Below, one piece after another: positions 17,177-25,824 of a DNA stretch of 64,000 nt; the first letter of the stretch is position 1, and the number at the start of each line of letters is the position of its first letter. Both the position numbers and the translations under genes were made by a program. A model generated the notes under the pieces. That model searched no databases. It was not told the DNA's origin and saw only the letters and a program-made list of their open reading frames with translations. Source of the DNA: Bacteroidales bacterium (lineage in GTDB: Bacteria; Bacteroidota; Bacteroidia; Bacteroidales; F082); the NCBI GenBank assembly GCA_023229245.1, contig JALNZU010000016.1, positions 1-64,000 on the forward strand. Reading direction: 5' to 3'.

Positions 17177-18427
17177 ATGAAAACACTCCTGAAAGACATA
17201 ATAGCAGATCAGGTTCATTTCTTATCCGGTCGAAAAAATATCATCCACCGTGACTTTCCCGAACATTATTTTTATAATGAGCATATAATTATTATATCTG
17301 GTATTCGTAGATGCGGAAAATCGATATTGCTGCAACAAATCAGAAACCGATTACCTCAAAAAGATTATTTTTTCAATTTTGATGATGACAGATTATCGGG
17401 TTTTAGTGTCGAAAATTTTCAGGACCTCTATGAAGTTTTTATTGAGTTGTTTGGATCTCAGGATTATTTCTATTTCGATGAGATACAAAACATAGCCGGT
17501 TGGGAACAGTTTGTAAAGCGATTATATAACCTAGGCAAAAAAGTTTTCATAACAGGTTCTAATGCTCGCATGTTGAGTAAAGAATTAGGTACTTTGCTCA
17601 CAGGTTGTTATTTGGCAGTAGAGTTATATCCATTTTCTTTTAAAGAGTTTCTGCAATTCAAGGGTAAAGGAAGTTTATTGGAGCAAGCTGATGGCACTCA
17701 AGCAAAAGGCGAGATACAGGCACAATTTAATACATACCTACATCAAGGTGGCTTTCCATTATATCTTAGCACCAAAGACGACTTGGTTTTAAAAACCTTG
17801 TATGACAACATATTATACAGAGACATCTTGGTGCGGAATCAAATTTTAAATGAAAAAGAGATCAAAGAATTGGTCTATTATGCAGTGAGTAATATTGGTA
17901 AGCCATTTACATATTCTTCAGTTAGTAAGATTATTGGCGTAAAAAACCCTACAACGGTAAAAAACTATATAGAATTTATCGAAAACACCTATTTATTATT
18001 TGCGCTCAATAAATTAGATTATTCGGTTAAGGTTCAGTTACGAAATCCCAAGAAAATGTATGCTATTGATAACGCGCTTGTCAAACGATTAGGATTTCAT
18101 TTCTCGGGTGAAAAGGGGCGCTTATTAGAAAACTTAGTTTACATAGAGTTGAAGCGTAGAGGTGGAGAGATTTTTTATCACCATTCAGGAAATAACGAAT
18201 GTGATTTTGTGATGCGAAAGGGTTATCAGGTTGAGCAGGCTATACAAGTTTGCTATCTATTCGATAATCTACCTACACGCGAACGCGAAATATCCGGACT
18301 TGCCGACGCAATGAAATCGTATCAACTTACAGAAGGTTACATCATCACTTCATCGCATGAAGAGCTTGTCGAGAACGAATTTGGTAACATACATATAATG
18401 CCAGCCTGGCGGTGGATATTATCCTAA
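17177..18427 (+). CDS. AAA+ ATPase, COG1373/DUF4143 type (cassette 1)
   Basis: 416 residues. Walker A GIRRCGKSILL with Lys48, Walker B YFYFDEIQN, sensor strand VFITGSNARML. The C-terminal DUF4143 half ends in a PD-(D/E)xK-like pattern (NECDFVMRKGYQVEQAIQV). A winged-helix-like middle (FTYSSVSKIIGVKNPTTVKN) is present. Biochemical role of the family is unknown; these ATPases are abundant, sporadic accessory genes. It has its own promoter and is bounded by repeats upstream. It belongs to a different subgroup (IRRCGKS) from those at 52-63 kb. Confidence 0.85.
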   Translation: MKTLLKDIIADQVHFLSGRKNIIHRDFPEHYFYNEHIIIISGIRRCGKSILLQQIRNRLPQKDYFFNFDDDRLSGFSVENFQDLYEVFIELFGSQDYFYFDEIQNIAGWEQFVKRLYNLGKKVFITGSNARMLSKELGTLLTGCYLAVELYPFSFKEFLQFKGKGSLLEQADGTQAKGEIQAQFNTYLHQGGFPLYLSTKDDLVLKTLYDNILYRDILVRNQILNEKEIKELVYYAVSNIGKPFTYSSVSKIIGVKNPTTVKNYIEFIENTYLLFALNKLDYSVKVQLRNPKKMYAIDNALVKRLGFHFSGEKGRLLENLVYIELKRRGGEIFYHHSGNNECDFVMRKGYQVEQAIQVCYLFDNLPTREREISGLADAMKSYQLTEGYIITSSHEELVENEFGNIHIMPAWRWILS

Positions 18428-18571
18428 GGAACAATCATAACAAGATTGATTATCAGCAACTCGGCCTTTTAAGTCTCTTTTCTATCAATTCGCTATTTTC
18501 TAACGTATTGAGTATGAATTGGCTTAATATAATCACTAAAGTTAACGAAAATAAACCTACAAGTTGATTAA

Positions 18572-19093
18572 ATGAAAATAGTTCGTATCTTTGCAGATCA
18601 ATTATTCTCTTTTCACTATGCTGATGAGAAGATGAATGAGTTGCGAAGATTATTGACTTTATGGAACGATACTGCATATTTACAAGAGTTTGTTACGAAC
18701 AACAAATCAGATATTTCGCACAATGCGTCCATTAGTGCATTAGTTTTTCAACTAATTAAAAATGCCAATGATATTGATGATACACTAAACGACATATCAA
18801 AAGACCAAGGAAGGAGCTTGGAAGAGTTTTTTAAACCCTTAGATAATCAAGAATATCAAACTGTGGAACTATCGAAACAAAAGGGGCAAAAGAATTTTTT
18901 AAGATTATTTGCAATCAAAATAGACAATAATTGTTTTGTAATAACTGGTGGAGCAATAAAATTTCACCACCTAAACAAAGATAGACCACACACAAAAAAA
19001 GAAATGCAAAAGATAGAAAATTGCCGGAAATACTTGAAAGATAATAACGTATTTGACGCCGATTCATTCTATGAATTTTTAAATGATCTATAA
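18572..19093 (+). CDS. Probable toxin of a HigB-like toxin-antitoxin pair
   Basis: 173 residues, not a family I can name with certainty. The middle is helical and acidic. The C-terminal third has the look of a RelE/HigB-type nuclease core (FLRLFAIKIDNNCFVITGGA, then H-rich and basic segments before a closing helix). The stop overlaps the start of an XRE antitoxin-like gene by one base (TAATG), so the two are translationally coupled in the toxin-first order of higBA. A TTG-19-TATCTTTG promoter-like sequence overlaps the start codon; if real, translation would begin at Met21 (18632). I keep the longer start because its N-terminus looks conserved. Confidence 0.6.
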   Translation: MKIVRIFADQLFSFHYADEKMNELRRLLTLWNDTAYLQEFVTNNKSDISHNASISALVFQLIKNANDIDDTLNDISKDQGRSLEEFFKPLDNQEYQTVELSKQKGQKNFLRLFAIKIDNNCFVITGGAIKFHHLNKDRPHTKKEMQKIENCRKYLKDNNVFDADSFYEFLNDL

Positions 19094-19458
19094 TGACAAA
19101 CAAAGAGAAATTTCTTCAACTCGTTTCGGAAGAAGACACTAAAACATTAACAGAAGTAAGTGCCCGGATTAAAGATCGTGCAATGTTGCGTGAATCACAA
19201 CAAATAGCCTTAAAAGTCCTATTAAAATTAGATGACTTAGGTTGGTCGCAAAAAGACTTAGCTAAAGAGTTGGGAGTTACTCCACAGCAGATTACAAAAA
19301 TTGTAAGTGGCAAGGAAAACTTAACCTTAAAAACTCAAATCAAATTGCAGAATATTCTGGATATTCCAATCTTAGCCAGCTATTATGAACGAAAAACAGC
19401 TCAAACAGAGGAAATGATTTTATCTGTTGAAGAACGTAGAGACAAAATTGAAGCATAA
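19093..19458 (+). CDS. XRE-family helix-turn-helix antitoxin
   Basis: 121 residues. A Cro/C1-type HTH is clear in the middle: LGWSQKDLAKELGVTPQQIT with the third helix KIVSGKENLTLKTQIKLQNI. The N-terminal 40 residues form a helix likely to contact the toxin. The start overlaps the upstream gene stop by one base. HigA-type antitoxins repress their own operon. Best read as the antitoxin half of the pair starting at 18572. Confidence 0.8.
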   Translation: MTNKEKFLQLVSEEDTKTLTEVSARIKDRAMLRESQQIALKVLLKLDDLGWSQKDLAKELGVTPQQITKIVSGKENLTLKTQIKLQNILDIPILASYYERKTAQTEEMILSVEERRDKIEA

Positions 19459-19524
19459 GCCCCATTTATCAGCAATCATGCAAGAAAAGCACAATCGGAT
19501 TTTTAAAGGATAAGCTTAAAATCG

Positions 19525-19610
19525 TGTATGTCATAGAGGGCAATAGAGAACGCTGAGTTTCACCACAGAGAACGCAAAGTATTGATTAATATAATCTCCG
19601 TGATTAAGAT
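19525..19610. repeat. Second-family repeat remnant between cassette 1 and R2
   Basis: AACGCTGAGTTTCACCACAG and TCTCCGTGATTAAGATG match the units at 16.9 kb. Intergenic; no gene. Confidence 0.6.
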
Positions 19611-19864
19611 GGGCTACCGCTCAATGCTATTTATTGAAATGTATACCTTGACGGGCAATAGCACTGCTTTCAGCAAGATGTGAATTCATAGGATAGCCCG
19701 TAGGGCTTACATATTCCAACGGATTTGATTGCGATGATACACATTCAAGAAAATCCAAAAAAATAAAAATTCTAAATGCTTTTTTAAACATGGTGTATGC
19801 CCTAAAGGGCAATGTGGGCTACCGCTCAATGCTTTCTATTGATATGTATGCCCTAACGGGCAAT
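19611..19864. repeat. Composite REP element, copy R2
   Basis: Same order of blocks as R1 but lacking one 54-bp type-A unit: B(decayed)-A-spacer-B-B. The unit-length deletion relative to R1 and R3 shows loss or gain of single REP units. Confidence 0.85.
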
Positions 19865-20015
19865 AATCTACCGTCATCATGGAGTTCTCTGCGCCCTTCG
19901 CGGTAAAAAAAATCCTCAGCGTCCCGATGGCTATCGGGATTGCGGTTTAATAAAAAACCTCTGCGGTTAAAAAAAATAAAAAATCCCTCTGCGGTTAAAT
20001 AAAAAAAACCTTTAC
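19865..20015. repeat. Second-family repeats at left edge of cassette 2
   Basis: CTCTGCGCCCTTCGCGGTAA, CGTCCCGATGGCTATCGGG and several CTCTGCGGTTAAAAAA tails in series. The stretch ATCTACCGTCATCATGGAGT next to it recurs after R3 and R4. Confidence 0.8.
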
Positions 20016-20053
20016 ATCCATACCGGTACCTAACACAAATACAAAAGATGATA

Positions 20054-20097
20054 TTGCATTATACGTATGATTTTTTTATCTTTGTACGTAAATCATA
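20054..20097 (+). promoter_or_regulatory. Promoter and operator-like palindrome of the antitoxin/PIN pair
   Basis: TTG at 20054-20056 and TATCTTTG at 20077-20084 (20 bp apart). TATGATTT (20066-20073) and AAATCATA (20090-20097) form an 8-bp inverted repeat that straddles the -7 box, the right place for autorepression by a ribbon-helix-helix-like antitoxin. Confidence 0.6.
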
Positions 20098-20104
20098 AAT
20101 TCTT

Positions 20105-20347
20105 ATGAATAGCAAGCTTACCTTATATATAAACAAAACCATAATTGAGAAGGCTAAGTCCTATGCAAAACAAAATCAGCTTAGTCTGTCGAAATTAGTT
20201 GAAAACTATCTGAGTTCTCTTTTCGATACGAGTGACAAGCAAACGAAAAGAATTAGTCCATTAGTAGAAAATTTGACAGGTGTGATCTCGCTTGAATCGG
20301 ATGAAAAGGAAACCTATCACGATTACTTGTCCGAAAAATATTCCTGA
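20105..20347 (+). CDS. DUF6364-type antitoxin (cassette 2)
   Basis: 80 residues. The N-terminal half (LTLYINKTIIEKAKSYAKQN, then LSLSKLVENYLSSL) is a ribbon-helix-helix pattern of one strand and two helices. The C-terminal part would wrap the toxin. The stop overlaps the PIN gene start (TGATG). Acts as antitoxin and probable autorepressor on the palindrome just upstream. Confidence 0.8.
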   Translation: MNSKLTLYINKTIIEKAKSYAKQNQLSLSKLVENYLSSLFDTSDKQTKRISPLVENLTGVISLESDEKETYHDYLSEKYS

Positions 20348-20754
20348 TGGATAAGCTGTTGGTTGACACAAATATTATCGTTGACTTACTTGCAAAGCGC
20401 TTCAACTTTTATCAGGAAGCTCAAGAACTGTTTACTCTGGCGGATGAAAAAAAAGTAAAGCTGTATATCTCCTCATTGACTTTTGCAAACACTCATTATA
20501 TACTAACAAAAGGGTTGAATACTGATGTAGTTCGGAAAATTTTGATCAAGCTTAAGCTGCTTGTAACGATTTTACCACTTGACGAAAAAATTATTGATCT
20601 GGCATTATCATCAGATTTTAATGATTTTGAAGATGCCATTCAGTATTATAGCGCAGTTGAGAATGATTTGGATATGATTATCACAAGGAATAAAAAAGAT
20701 TTTAAAAGCTCCAGACTCATAGTTTTAACGGCCAAAGAATATCTCAACAGATAA
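20347..20754 (+). CDS. PIN-domain ribonuclease toxin (VapC-like)
   Basis: 135 residues, a standard PIN domain length. The acidic Mg-binding residues are visible: Asp7 in LLVDTNIIVDLLA, the FNDFEDAIQY acidic pair, and Asp in IITRNKKDF. VapC-type toxins cleave tRNA or rRNA and are neutralised by the co-encoded antitoxin. Overlapping start and stop with the antitoxin gene supports a pair. It is bounded by R2 and R3. Confidence 0.85.
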   Translation: MDKLLVDTNIIVDLLAKRFNFYQEAQELFTLADEKKVKLYISSLTFANTHYILTKGLNTDVVRKILIKLKLLVTILPLDEKIIDLALSSDFNDFEDAIQYYSAVENDLDMIITRNKKDFKSSRLIVLTAKEYLNR

Positions 20755-20867
20755 GTTACGATTTTATCTAGGCAGCCAAACTTTACAAGCGCCAGCTCGA
20801 TTTCCGAAATTGGTGATACACATGTCCAGCTTTAATAAACCAATCATTTATTTTCAACATATCGTAA

Positions 20868-21253
20868 GGTGTATGCCCTAACGGGCAATGTTAGGCTACC
20901 GCTCAATGCTATTTATTGAAATGTATACCTTGACAGACTATAGCACTGCTTTCAGCAAGATGTGAATTCATAGGATAGCCCATAGGGCTTTCATATCCGT
21001 AGAATATAAGATTTTGAAGATGAAATTGATAGCCCGTAGGGCTTACATATTCCAACGGATTTGATTGCGATGATACACATTCAAGAAAATCCAAAAAATA
21101 AAAATTCTAAATGCTTTTTTGAACATGGTGTATGCCCTGACGGGCAATATTGGGCTACCGCTCAATGCTTTCTATTGATATGTATGCCCTAAAGGGCAAT
21201 GTTGGGCTACCGCTCAATGCTTTCTATTGAAATGTATGCCCTAACGGGCAATA
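20868..21253. repeat. Composite REP element, copy R3
   Basis: Blocks B-B(decayed)-A-A-spacer-B-B-B; the longest of the four cassette-spacing copies. One palindrome carries point changes (AGCCCATAGGGCTT, TTGACAGACTAT) that weaken the stem, suggesting decay after insertion. Confidence 0.85.
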
Positions 21254-21368
21254 ATCTACCGTCATCATGGAGTTCTCTGCGCCCTTCGCGGTAAAAAAAT
21301 CCTCTGCGTCCCGATAGCTATCGGGACTGCGGTAAAATAAACCTCTGCGGTTAAAAAAAATAAAAATT
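21254..21368. repeat. Second-family repeats at left edge of cassette 3
   Basis: Same ATCTACCGTCATCATGGAGT joint as after R2 and R4, followed by CCCGATAGCTATCGGG and CTCTGCGGTTAAAAAAAA directly against the start codon at 21370. Confidence 0.8.
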
Positions 21369-21369
21369 T

Positions 21370-21684
21370 ATGCAAACAGACCTACAAACCAAGTTACAAG
21401 CCATGCTTTGGGACCTACCCGAGTCGCAACGAAAGAATACGATCCAAGAGCTGTTGTCCGATCCGGTGAGCTTGTTTCACCAACAAGAACACCTGCTGAT
21501 CAAAGCATTAAACACTCTTTCATGGTACGAGCTGATCAACTTGGTAGGTAAAGAAAATATAGGCATGCTTTTGTCAGATTCTGCTATACAAAAACTATTT
21601 CCTGCTCAAAGACGCTCACACTATATCCATGCCAGACGACTACTATCAAAATATACTGTACCCGCTTCAGGACAAAATACTTAG
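21370..21684 (+). CDS. Small partner (putative antitoxin) of the NTase toxin
   Basis: 104 residues, mostly helical; I do not recognise a named domain. It overlaps the nucleotidyltransferase gene by 56 bp in another frame, which implies translational coupling. Many AbiEii-like nucleotidyltransferases are preceded by a short cognate gene, so an antitoxin role is inferred. The start codon follows the repeat block by one base, so its promoter must lie in the repeats or further upstream. Confidence 0.6.
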   Translation: MQTDLQTKLQAMLWDLPESQRKNTIQELLSDPVSLFHQQEHLLIKALNTLSWYELINLVGKENIGMLLSDSAIQKLFPAQRRSHYIHARRLLSKYTVPASGQNT

Positions 21685-22330
21685 CCTAGTATCCGGCCTT
21701 TCAACCGATTTCTACCTAACAGGAGGAACTGCACTTAGCCGGGTATATCTGCATCATCGCTATTCGGACGATTTAGATTTTTTCGCAAACGAGATACCCG
21801 ACTTTAAAAAGCAGGTGAACTCAGTAATCAAAGCACTTGAAAAGGCAGGTCTTAAATACGATATCACAGTAGCTGATGATGGATTTGCGCGTATCTTTAT
21901 CTACGAAGGAGAACATTCTTTGAAAGTGGATTTTGTAAATGACGTGCCTTATCGCAGAGGATCATCTATAAAAAGCCCTGTTTATTACAAGACTGACAAT
22001 ATACTCAACATACTCTCGAACAAGATCACTGCACTAGGGAGATATTTAGCCAAAGACGTAGTGGATATCATTTATATATGTGGGAACATACAGTTTAACT
22101 GGCCGGAGATATTTGCTGACGTTAGTGCAAAAGATTTTTGGGTAAATCCTATACAAGTCGCTCAGATTTTGGAACAATTTCCTGTTGAAAACTTGAAAGA
22201 GATTCGTTGGATAATGAATGCGCCGGCTGCCTATTGGTTTCATTCGCGCCTGACAGAAGTAATTAAAGATGTATTAGAAGGTAATGAGAATTTTCCAACA
22301 GGAAGTAATGCAGCCATTCCTACCGAATAA
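21629..22330 (+). CDS. AbiEii/AbiGii-family nucleotidyltransferase toxin (cassette 3)
   Basis: 233 residues. Nucleotidyltransferase signature GGTALSRVYL at 32-41 and the acidic pair in YSDDLDFF (Asp48, Asp50), with a third acidic residue likely in LKVDFVND. AbiEii-type enzymes are toxins that modify tRNA or other targets using NTPs. The last codons end right at the start of R4 (PTE then stop at 22330). Complete in length and motifs. Confidence 0.82.
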   Translation: MPDDYYQNILYPLQDKILSLVSGLSTDFYLTGGTALSRVYLHHRYSDDLDFFANEIPDFKKQVNSVIKALEKAGLKYDITVADDGFARIFIYEGEHSLKVDFVNDVPYRRGSSIKSPVYYKTDNILNILSNKITALGRYLAKDVVDIIYICGNIQFNWPEIFADVSAKDFWVNPIQVAQILEQFPVENLKEIRWIMNAPAAYWFHSRLTEVIKDVLEGNENFPTGSNAAIPTE

Positions 22331-22336
22331 AACAGT

Positions 22337-22563
22337 ATATGCCTTGACAGGCAATAGCACTGCTTTCAGCAAGATGTGAATTCATAGGATAGCCCGTAGG
22401 GCTTACATATTCCAACGGATTTGATTGCGATGATACACATTCAAGAAAATCCAAAAAATAAAAATTCTAAATGCTTTTTTAAACATGGTGTATGCCCTGA
22501 CGGGCAATATTGGGCTACCGCTCAATGCTTTCTATTGAAATGTATGCCCTAACGGGCAATAAT
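22337..22563. repeat. Composite REP element, copy R4
   Basis: B(decayed)-A-spacer-B-B, same layout as R2. It separates the NTase pair from the GxxExxY gene. Confidence 0.85.
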
Positions 22564-22674
22564 CTACCGTCATCATGGAGTTCTCTGCGCCCTTCGCGAT
22601 AAAATAAATCCTCTGCGTCCCGATGGCTATCGGGACGGTTAAATAAAAAAACCTCTGCGGTTAAAAACAAAAAA
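22564..22674. repeat. Second-family repeats at left edge of cassette 4
   Basis: CTCTGCGCCCTTCGCGATAA, CGTCCCGATGGCTATCGGG and two CTCTGCGGTTAAA tails abut the start codon at 22675. Confidence 0.8.
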
Positions 22675-23052
22675 ATGACCGAAAACATCATTTCATCCCG
22701 TATCATCCAAGCTGCTATTGAAGTACATAAAGCACTAGGCCCCGGGCTATTAGAAAGCGCCTATCAGGAAACCCTATACTACAAACTGAAAAAAGCCGGT
22801 CTTAAAGTAGAGAAAGAAAAAGCCCTGCCTTTAGTCTTTGAAGAAGTGAAGATGGATATAGGTTATAGGGTTGACTTAATGGTAGAAGATAAAGTCATAG
22901 TAGAGATTAAAAGTATAGAGGCTTTAAACGATATTTTCCTGGCACAGATACTCACCTATCTGAAGCTGAGTGGCTGTAAACTTGGATTACTCATCAACTT
23001 CAACGTCATGCTGCTGAAGCAAGGTATTAAGAGAGTCGTAAATAATTTATAG
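22675..23052 (+). CDS. GxxExxY-family protein (cassette 4)
   Basis: 125 residues. The name-giving motif is GPGLLESAY near residue 22, followed by a PD-(D/E)xK-like core (GYRVDLMVEDKVIVEIKSIE), suggesting a small nuclease fold. These genes are widespread in Bacteroidota, often near repeats and cell-surface loci, without a proven role. It is the last cassette before the aminotransferase gene and has the same repeats on both sides. Confidence 0.85.
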   Translation: MTENIISSRIIQAAIEVHKALGPGLLESAYQETLYYKLKKAGLKVEKEKALPLVFEEVKMDIGYRVDLMVEDKVIVEIKSIEALNDIFLAQILTYLKLSGCKLGLLINFNVMLLKQGIKRVVNNL

Positions 23053-23054
23053 AT

Positions 23055-23190
23055 TAACCGTGGTTTTTACCGCAAAGTACGCGGAGTAACAAAATATCCT
23101 CTGCGCTCTCCGCGAAAAAACCCTCTGCGTCCCGATGGCTATCGGGACTGCGGTAAAATAAACCTCAGCGGTTAAAAAAAATAATCTCAA
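23055..23190. repeat. Second-family repeats closing the cassette block
   Basis: TTTTTACCGCAAAGTACGCG, CCCGATGGCTATCGGG, CTGCGGTAAAATAAAC and CAGCGGTTAAAAAAAA lead directly into the aminotransferase gene at 23201. Confidence 0.75.
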
Positions 23191-23200
23191 ACCATCCATT

Positions 23201-24328
23201 ATGCAATTTCGTGATCTAATAAAACAGTATGAAGCTCTGAAATCAGAGATAGACCATGCCCTGCTGACTGCTGTCGCCTCAGGCCATTATATCATGGGTA
23301 AAGAAGTTACCGAGTTAGAACACCGTCTTGTCGATTACGTAGGCGCAAAACACTGCATCACATGCGCTAATGGTACCGACGCCCTGACCCTGGCCTTAAA
23401 GGTCTGGCAGATAGGCCCCGGCGATGCCGTCTTCGTACCCGACTTCACCTTCATCGCTACAGCAGAAGTAGTATCATTAGAAGGAGCCACACCAGTCTTT
23501 GTGGATGTGGATAGCCGTAGCTTCAATATATGTACAGAAAGCTTGGAAAAGGCCATACAACATACCTTATCCGAAGGCAAGCTGACTCCAAAAGCTATCA
23601 TAGCCGTTGACCTGTTCGGGCTACCGGCTAACTATCCTGCCATATCAGAGATAGCCAAGAAATATCAGCTATGGGTATTGGAAGACGGAGCACAAGGGTT
23701 TGGAGGAGCTATAGGACAACAAAAAGCATGTTCATTTGGCGATATTTCAACTACCTCCTTCTTCCCTGCCAAGCCCTTAGGATGCTATGGAGACGGAGGA
23801 GCTGTCTTCACCGATAATGACGAATGGGCCGATCATATACGCTCTCTTAAGGTTCATGGAAAAGGAACCGACAAATACGACAACGTACGCATAGGCCTCA
23901 ACTCCCGGTTAGACACCCTGCAAGCTGCTATACTACTGTCTAAGTTCGAAGCATTCAAGAATGAAGAACTAGATCAGGTAAACCAGATCGCATCCCTTTA
24001 CACCCAAAGACTATCTACACTATACACAACACCTTGGATACCTGATGGCTACTACTCAAGCTGGGCACAATACACCCTGATCATGGAGACTAACGACCAA
24101 CGAAATAAACTACAGCACTATCTGAAAGGACATGGCATACCCACTATGGTCTATTACCCAAAACCCATGCATGCCCAGACGGCTTACGCACATCTGAACT
24201 ATACCGCCGCACAAAACCCCGTCAGCCACAGCCTCTCACAAACCGTCTTATCACTTCCTATGCATCCATACCTGACAGAAGAAGAAGTAAACCGTGTATG
24301 TGATAAAATATTGGAGTTTGATAGATAA
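23201..24328 (+). CDS. wbpE: DegT/DnrJ/EryC1 sugar aminotransferase (WbpE-like)
   Basis: 375 residues, PLP-dependent type-I fold. The PLP lysine is Lys191 in TTSFFPAKPLGCYGDGG, with the phosphate-contact segment CANGTDALTLALKVW near residue 54 and EDGAQGFGG. WbpE aminates the 3-keto sugar produced by WbpB to give UDP-GlcNAc(3NH2)A. Together with wbpA and wbpB at 14.2-16.5 kb it makes a plausible pathway, so the genes were probably adjacent before the cassette block entered. Other DegT specificities cannot be excluded. Confidence 0.85.
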   Translation: MQFRDLIKQYEALKSEIDHALLTAVASGHYIMGKEVTELEHRLVDYVGAKHCITCANGTDALTLALKVWQIGPGDAVFVPDFTFIATAEVVSLEGATPVFVDVDSRSFNICTESLEKAIQHTLSEGKLTPKAIIAVDLFGLPANYPAISEIAKKYQLWVLEDGAQGFGGAIGQQKACSFGDISTTSFFPAKPLGCYGDGGAVFTDNDEWADHIRSLKVHGKGTDKYDNVRIGLNSRLDTLQAAILLSKFEAFKNEELDQVNQIASLYTQRLSTLYTTPWIPDGYYSSWAQYTLIMETNDQRNKLQHYLKGHGIPTMVYYPKPMHAQTAYAHLNYTAAQNPVSHSLSQTVLSLPMHPYLTEEEVNRVCDKILEFDR

Positions 24329-24593
24329 GATACTTTTTAACCCTATTATGCAAACTCATTACTCCAGAAGACATTTAAATAATTATCTCCTTTAGATTCT
24401 GTTTAATAGAAATTTTTTTCACGCTAACTAGAAATTTTAAATGTGAAAATACAAGAAATAAAAAAATAGGGAAGGCAATCGAAAATTCACAAAACTTAGA
24501 CGTGCATTCCAGTTCTTTTACAGAGGATTAAACTCTATTATCTAAAGCAAGTAATAGCAACTTAATAATCTAAAAAAAATAATTAATATCATT

Positions 24594-25055
24594 ATGTCTA
24601 AAGTAGTAAGTATATTTAACATATTTGCAAATATTGCTGTTATCTTAGGAATTGGCTTTGCAGCAAGTCAATATTCTGCAATTAAGGAGAATAATTACCG
24701 AATATTTGCAATTGATGCATTGAATAGATTTTATAATAAAGAATTTTATCAAAGTACTGCAATTGTACACACCAAAGAATTTGATAGAAATTCAATAGAA
24801 TATATTGATGCATCAAATTATTTATTTAACACATACTATTTAATAGCAGTTGTTTATGAAAACAAAATAGCAGATAACGAATTAATAAGCAATGGAATAA
24901 AATATGAATTAAAGCGATACGTGTGTACTGAATCTTTTAAAAATCAACCCAATAAAGATGTAAGTGCACTAATAAAGTCAATGAATTCTTCAATTAATAA
25001 AAATAACACTAAAAATGAAAACAATAATAATAATAGTAAGTGTAGCACTTTGTAG
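24594..25055 (+). CDS. Unknown single-pass membrane protein
   Basis: 153 residues, no family recognised. One membrane segment near the N-terminus (about 7-24, IFNIFANIAVILGIGFAASQ), a helical soluble part, and a Lys/Asn/Ser-rich low-complexity tail. Very AT-rich compared with its neighbours. It overlaps the next, secreted-protein gene by 41 bp in another frame. A 265-bp AT-rich gap before it holds nothing recognisable. Confidence 0.55.
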   Translation: MSKVVSIFNIFANIAVILGIGFAASQYSAIKENNYRIFAIDALNRFYNKEFYQSTAIVHTKEFDRNSIEYIDASNYLFNTYYLIAVVYENKIADNELISNGIKYELKRYVCTESFKNQPNKDVSALIKSMNSSINKNNTKNENNNNNSKCSTL

Positions 25056-25824
25056 TTTATTTACAACTACATATGCACAAGAAGAAAACTTTGCTAAAAA
25101 AGTAAACCCTACCCAACAAGAAAACCTAGCTCAAATACGAAATTACAGTGGCACGCCAGATCTGAAAGAAAGTGTCAAGAAAATATCTAATAAAACAGAT
25201 TTTGATTTGAACATCAAAAAACAGACTAATACTAAAACAGAAAAAAAGGAAAATGTTACAAATGTTACAAAGGAGTTTTTATCTGAAGTAGAATATGATG
25301 GAGAAGAAACAATAAAACAAAGAGTTCTATTCCAAGAAACATTTTCTGAAGAAGCATTAGAGAATAAATGGTTAGAGGTAGCTGGAACAAAAAACATGAT
25401 GGGCTACAATGATAGTACTTATGGTAAAGTTTTAAAAATCAGTAATAAACAACCACAAATCTCTTTTATTGAGTATTATTTAGATAATAGTTACAAAGGA
25501 AAGAATCTCAAGTTAGAATGCAAAATCAAAGTAGAAAACATTCAAAAGGGTGAAAATAAATACGATATCGGGCAGTTAGCAATAGAATATCAGGTTGACG
25601 AAACATTTGTCTATCCAGCAGTACAAGGATTAGTATATACAAAAGATTGGGATACTTATTATGCCCGAGAAGATGGGTCAACTGATATAGATAATACAGG
25701 CCTTGGGCATTTCGTATTTAAAATACCAGAAAACGCAAAAAACATTCGATTATATTTAGGCCTACAAAACTGCACAGGTACAATATATTTTAAAGATTTA
25801 ATCATATATGAAATATTGGAATGA
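25015..25824 (+). CDS. Unknown secreted protein with C-terminal beta-sandwich-like region
   Basis: 269 residues. A signal peptide (MKTIIIIVSVALCSLFTTTY, cleaved after AQ) is followed by a Lys/Thr/Asn-rich linker to about residue 95. The C-terminal 165 residues alternate hydrophobic strands (IEYYLDNSYKGKNLKLECKI, IYFKDLIIYEILE) in the manner of a carbohydrate-binding jelly roll; this is pattern reading only. No catalytic motif. Its start lies inside the preceding membrane-protein gene, so the two are probably co-expressed. A decayed second-family palindrome (CACGATAGCTACCGGGATAA) follows near 25956. Confidence 0.6.
   Translation: MKTIIIIVSVALCSLFTTTYAQEENFAKKVNPTQQENLAQIRNYSGTPDLKESVKKISNKTDFDLNIKKQTNTKTEKKENVTNVTKEFLSEVEYDGEETIKQRVLFQETFSEEALENKWLEVAGTKNMMGYNDSTYGKVLKISNKQPQISFIEYYLDNSYKGKNLKLECKIKVENIQKGENKYDIGQLAIEYQVDETFVYPAVQGLVYTKDWDTYYAREDGSTDIDNTGLGHFVFKIPENAKNIRLYLGLQNCTGTIYFKDLIIYEILE

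Noticed and set aside
18564..18593. TTG-19-TATCTTTG promoter overlapping the start of the 18572 gene
   Set aside because: It fits the consensus but would remove 20 residues that look like a genuine N-terminus; kept only as an alternative.
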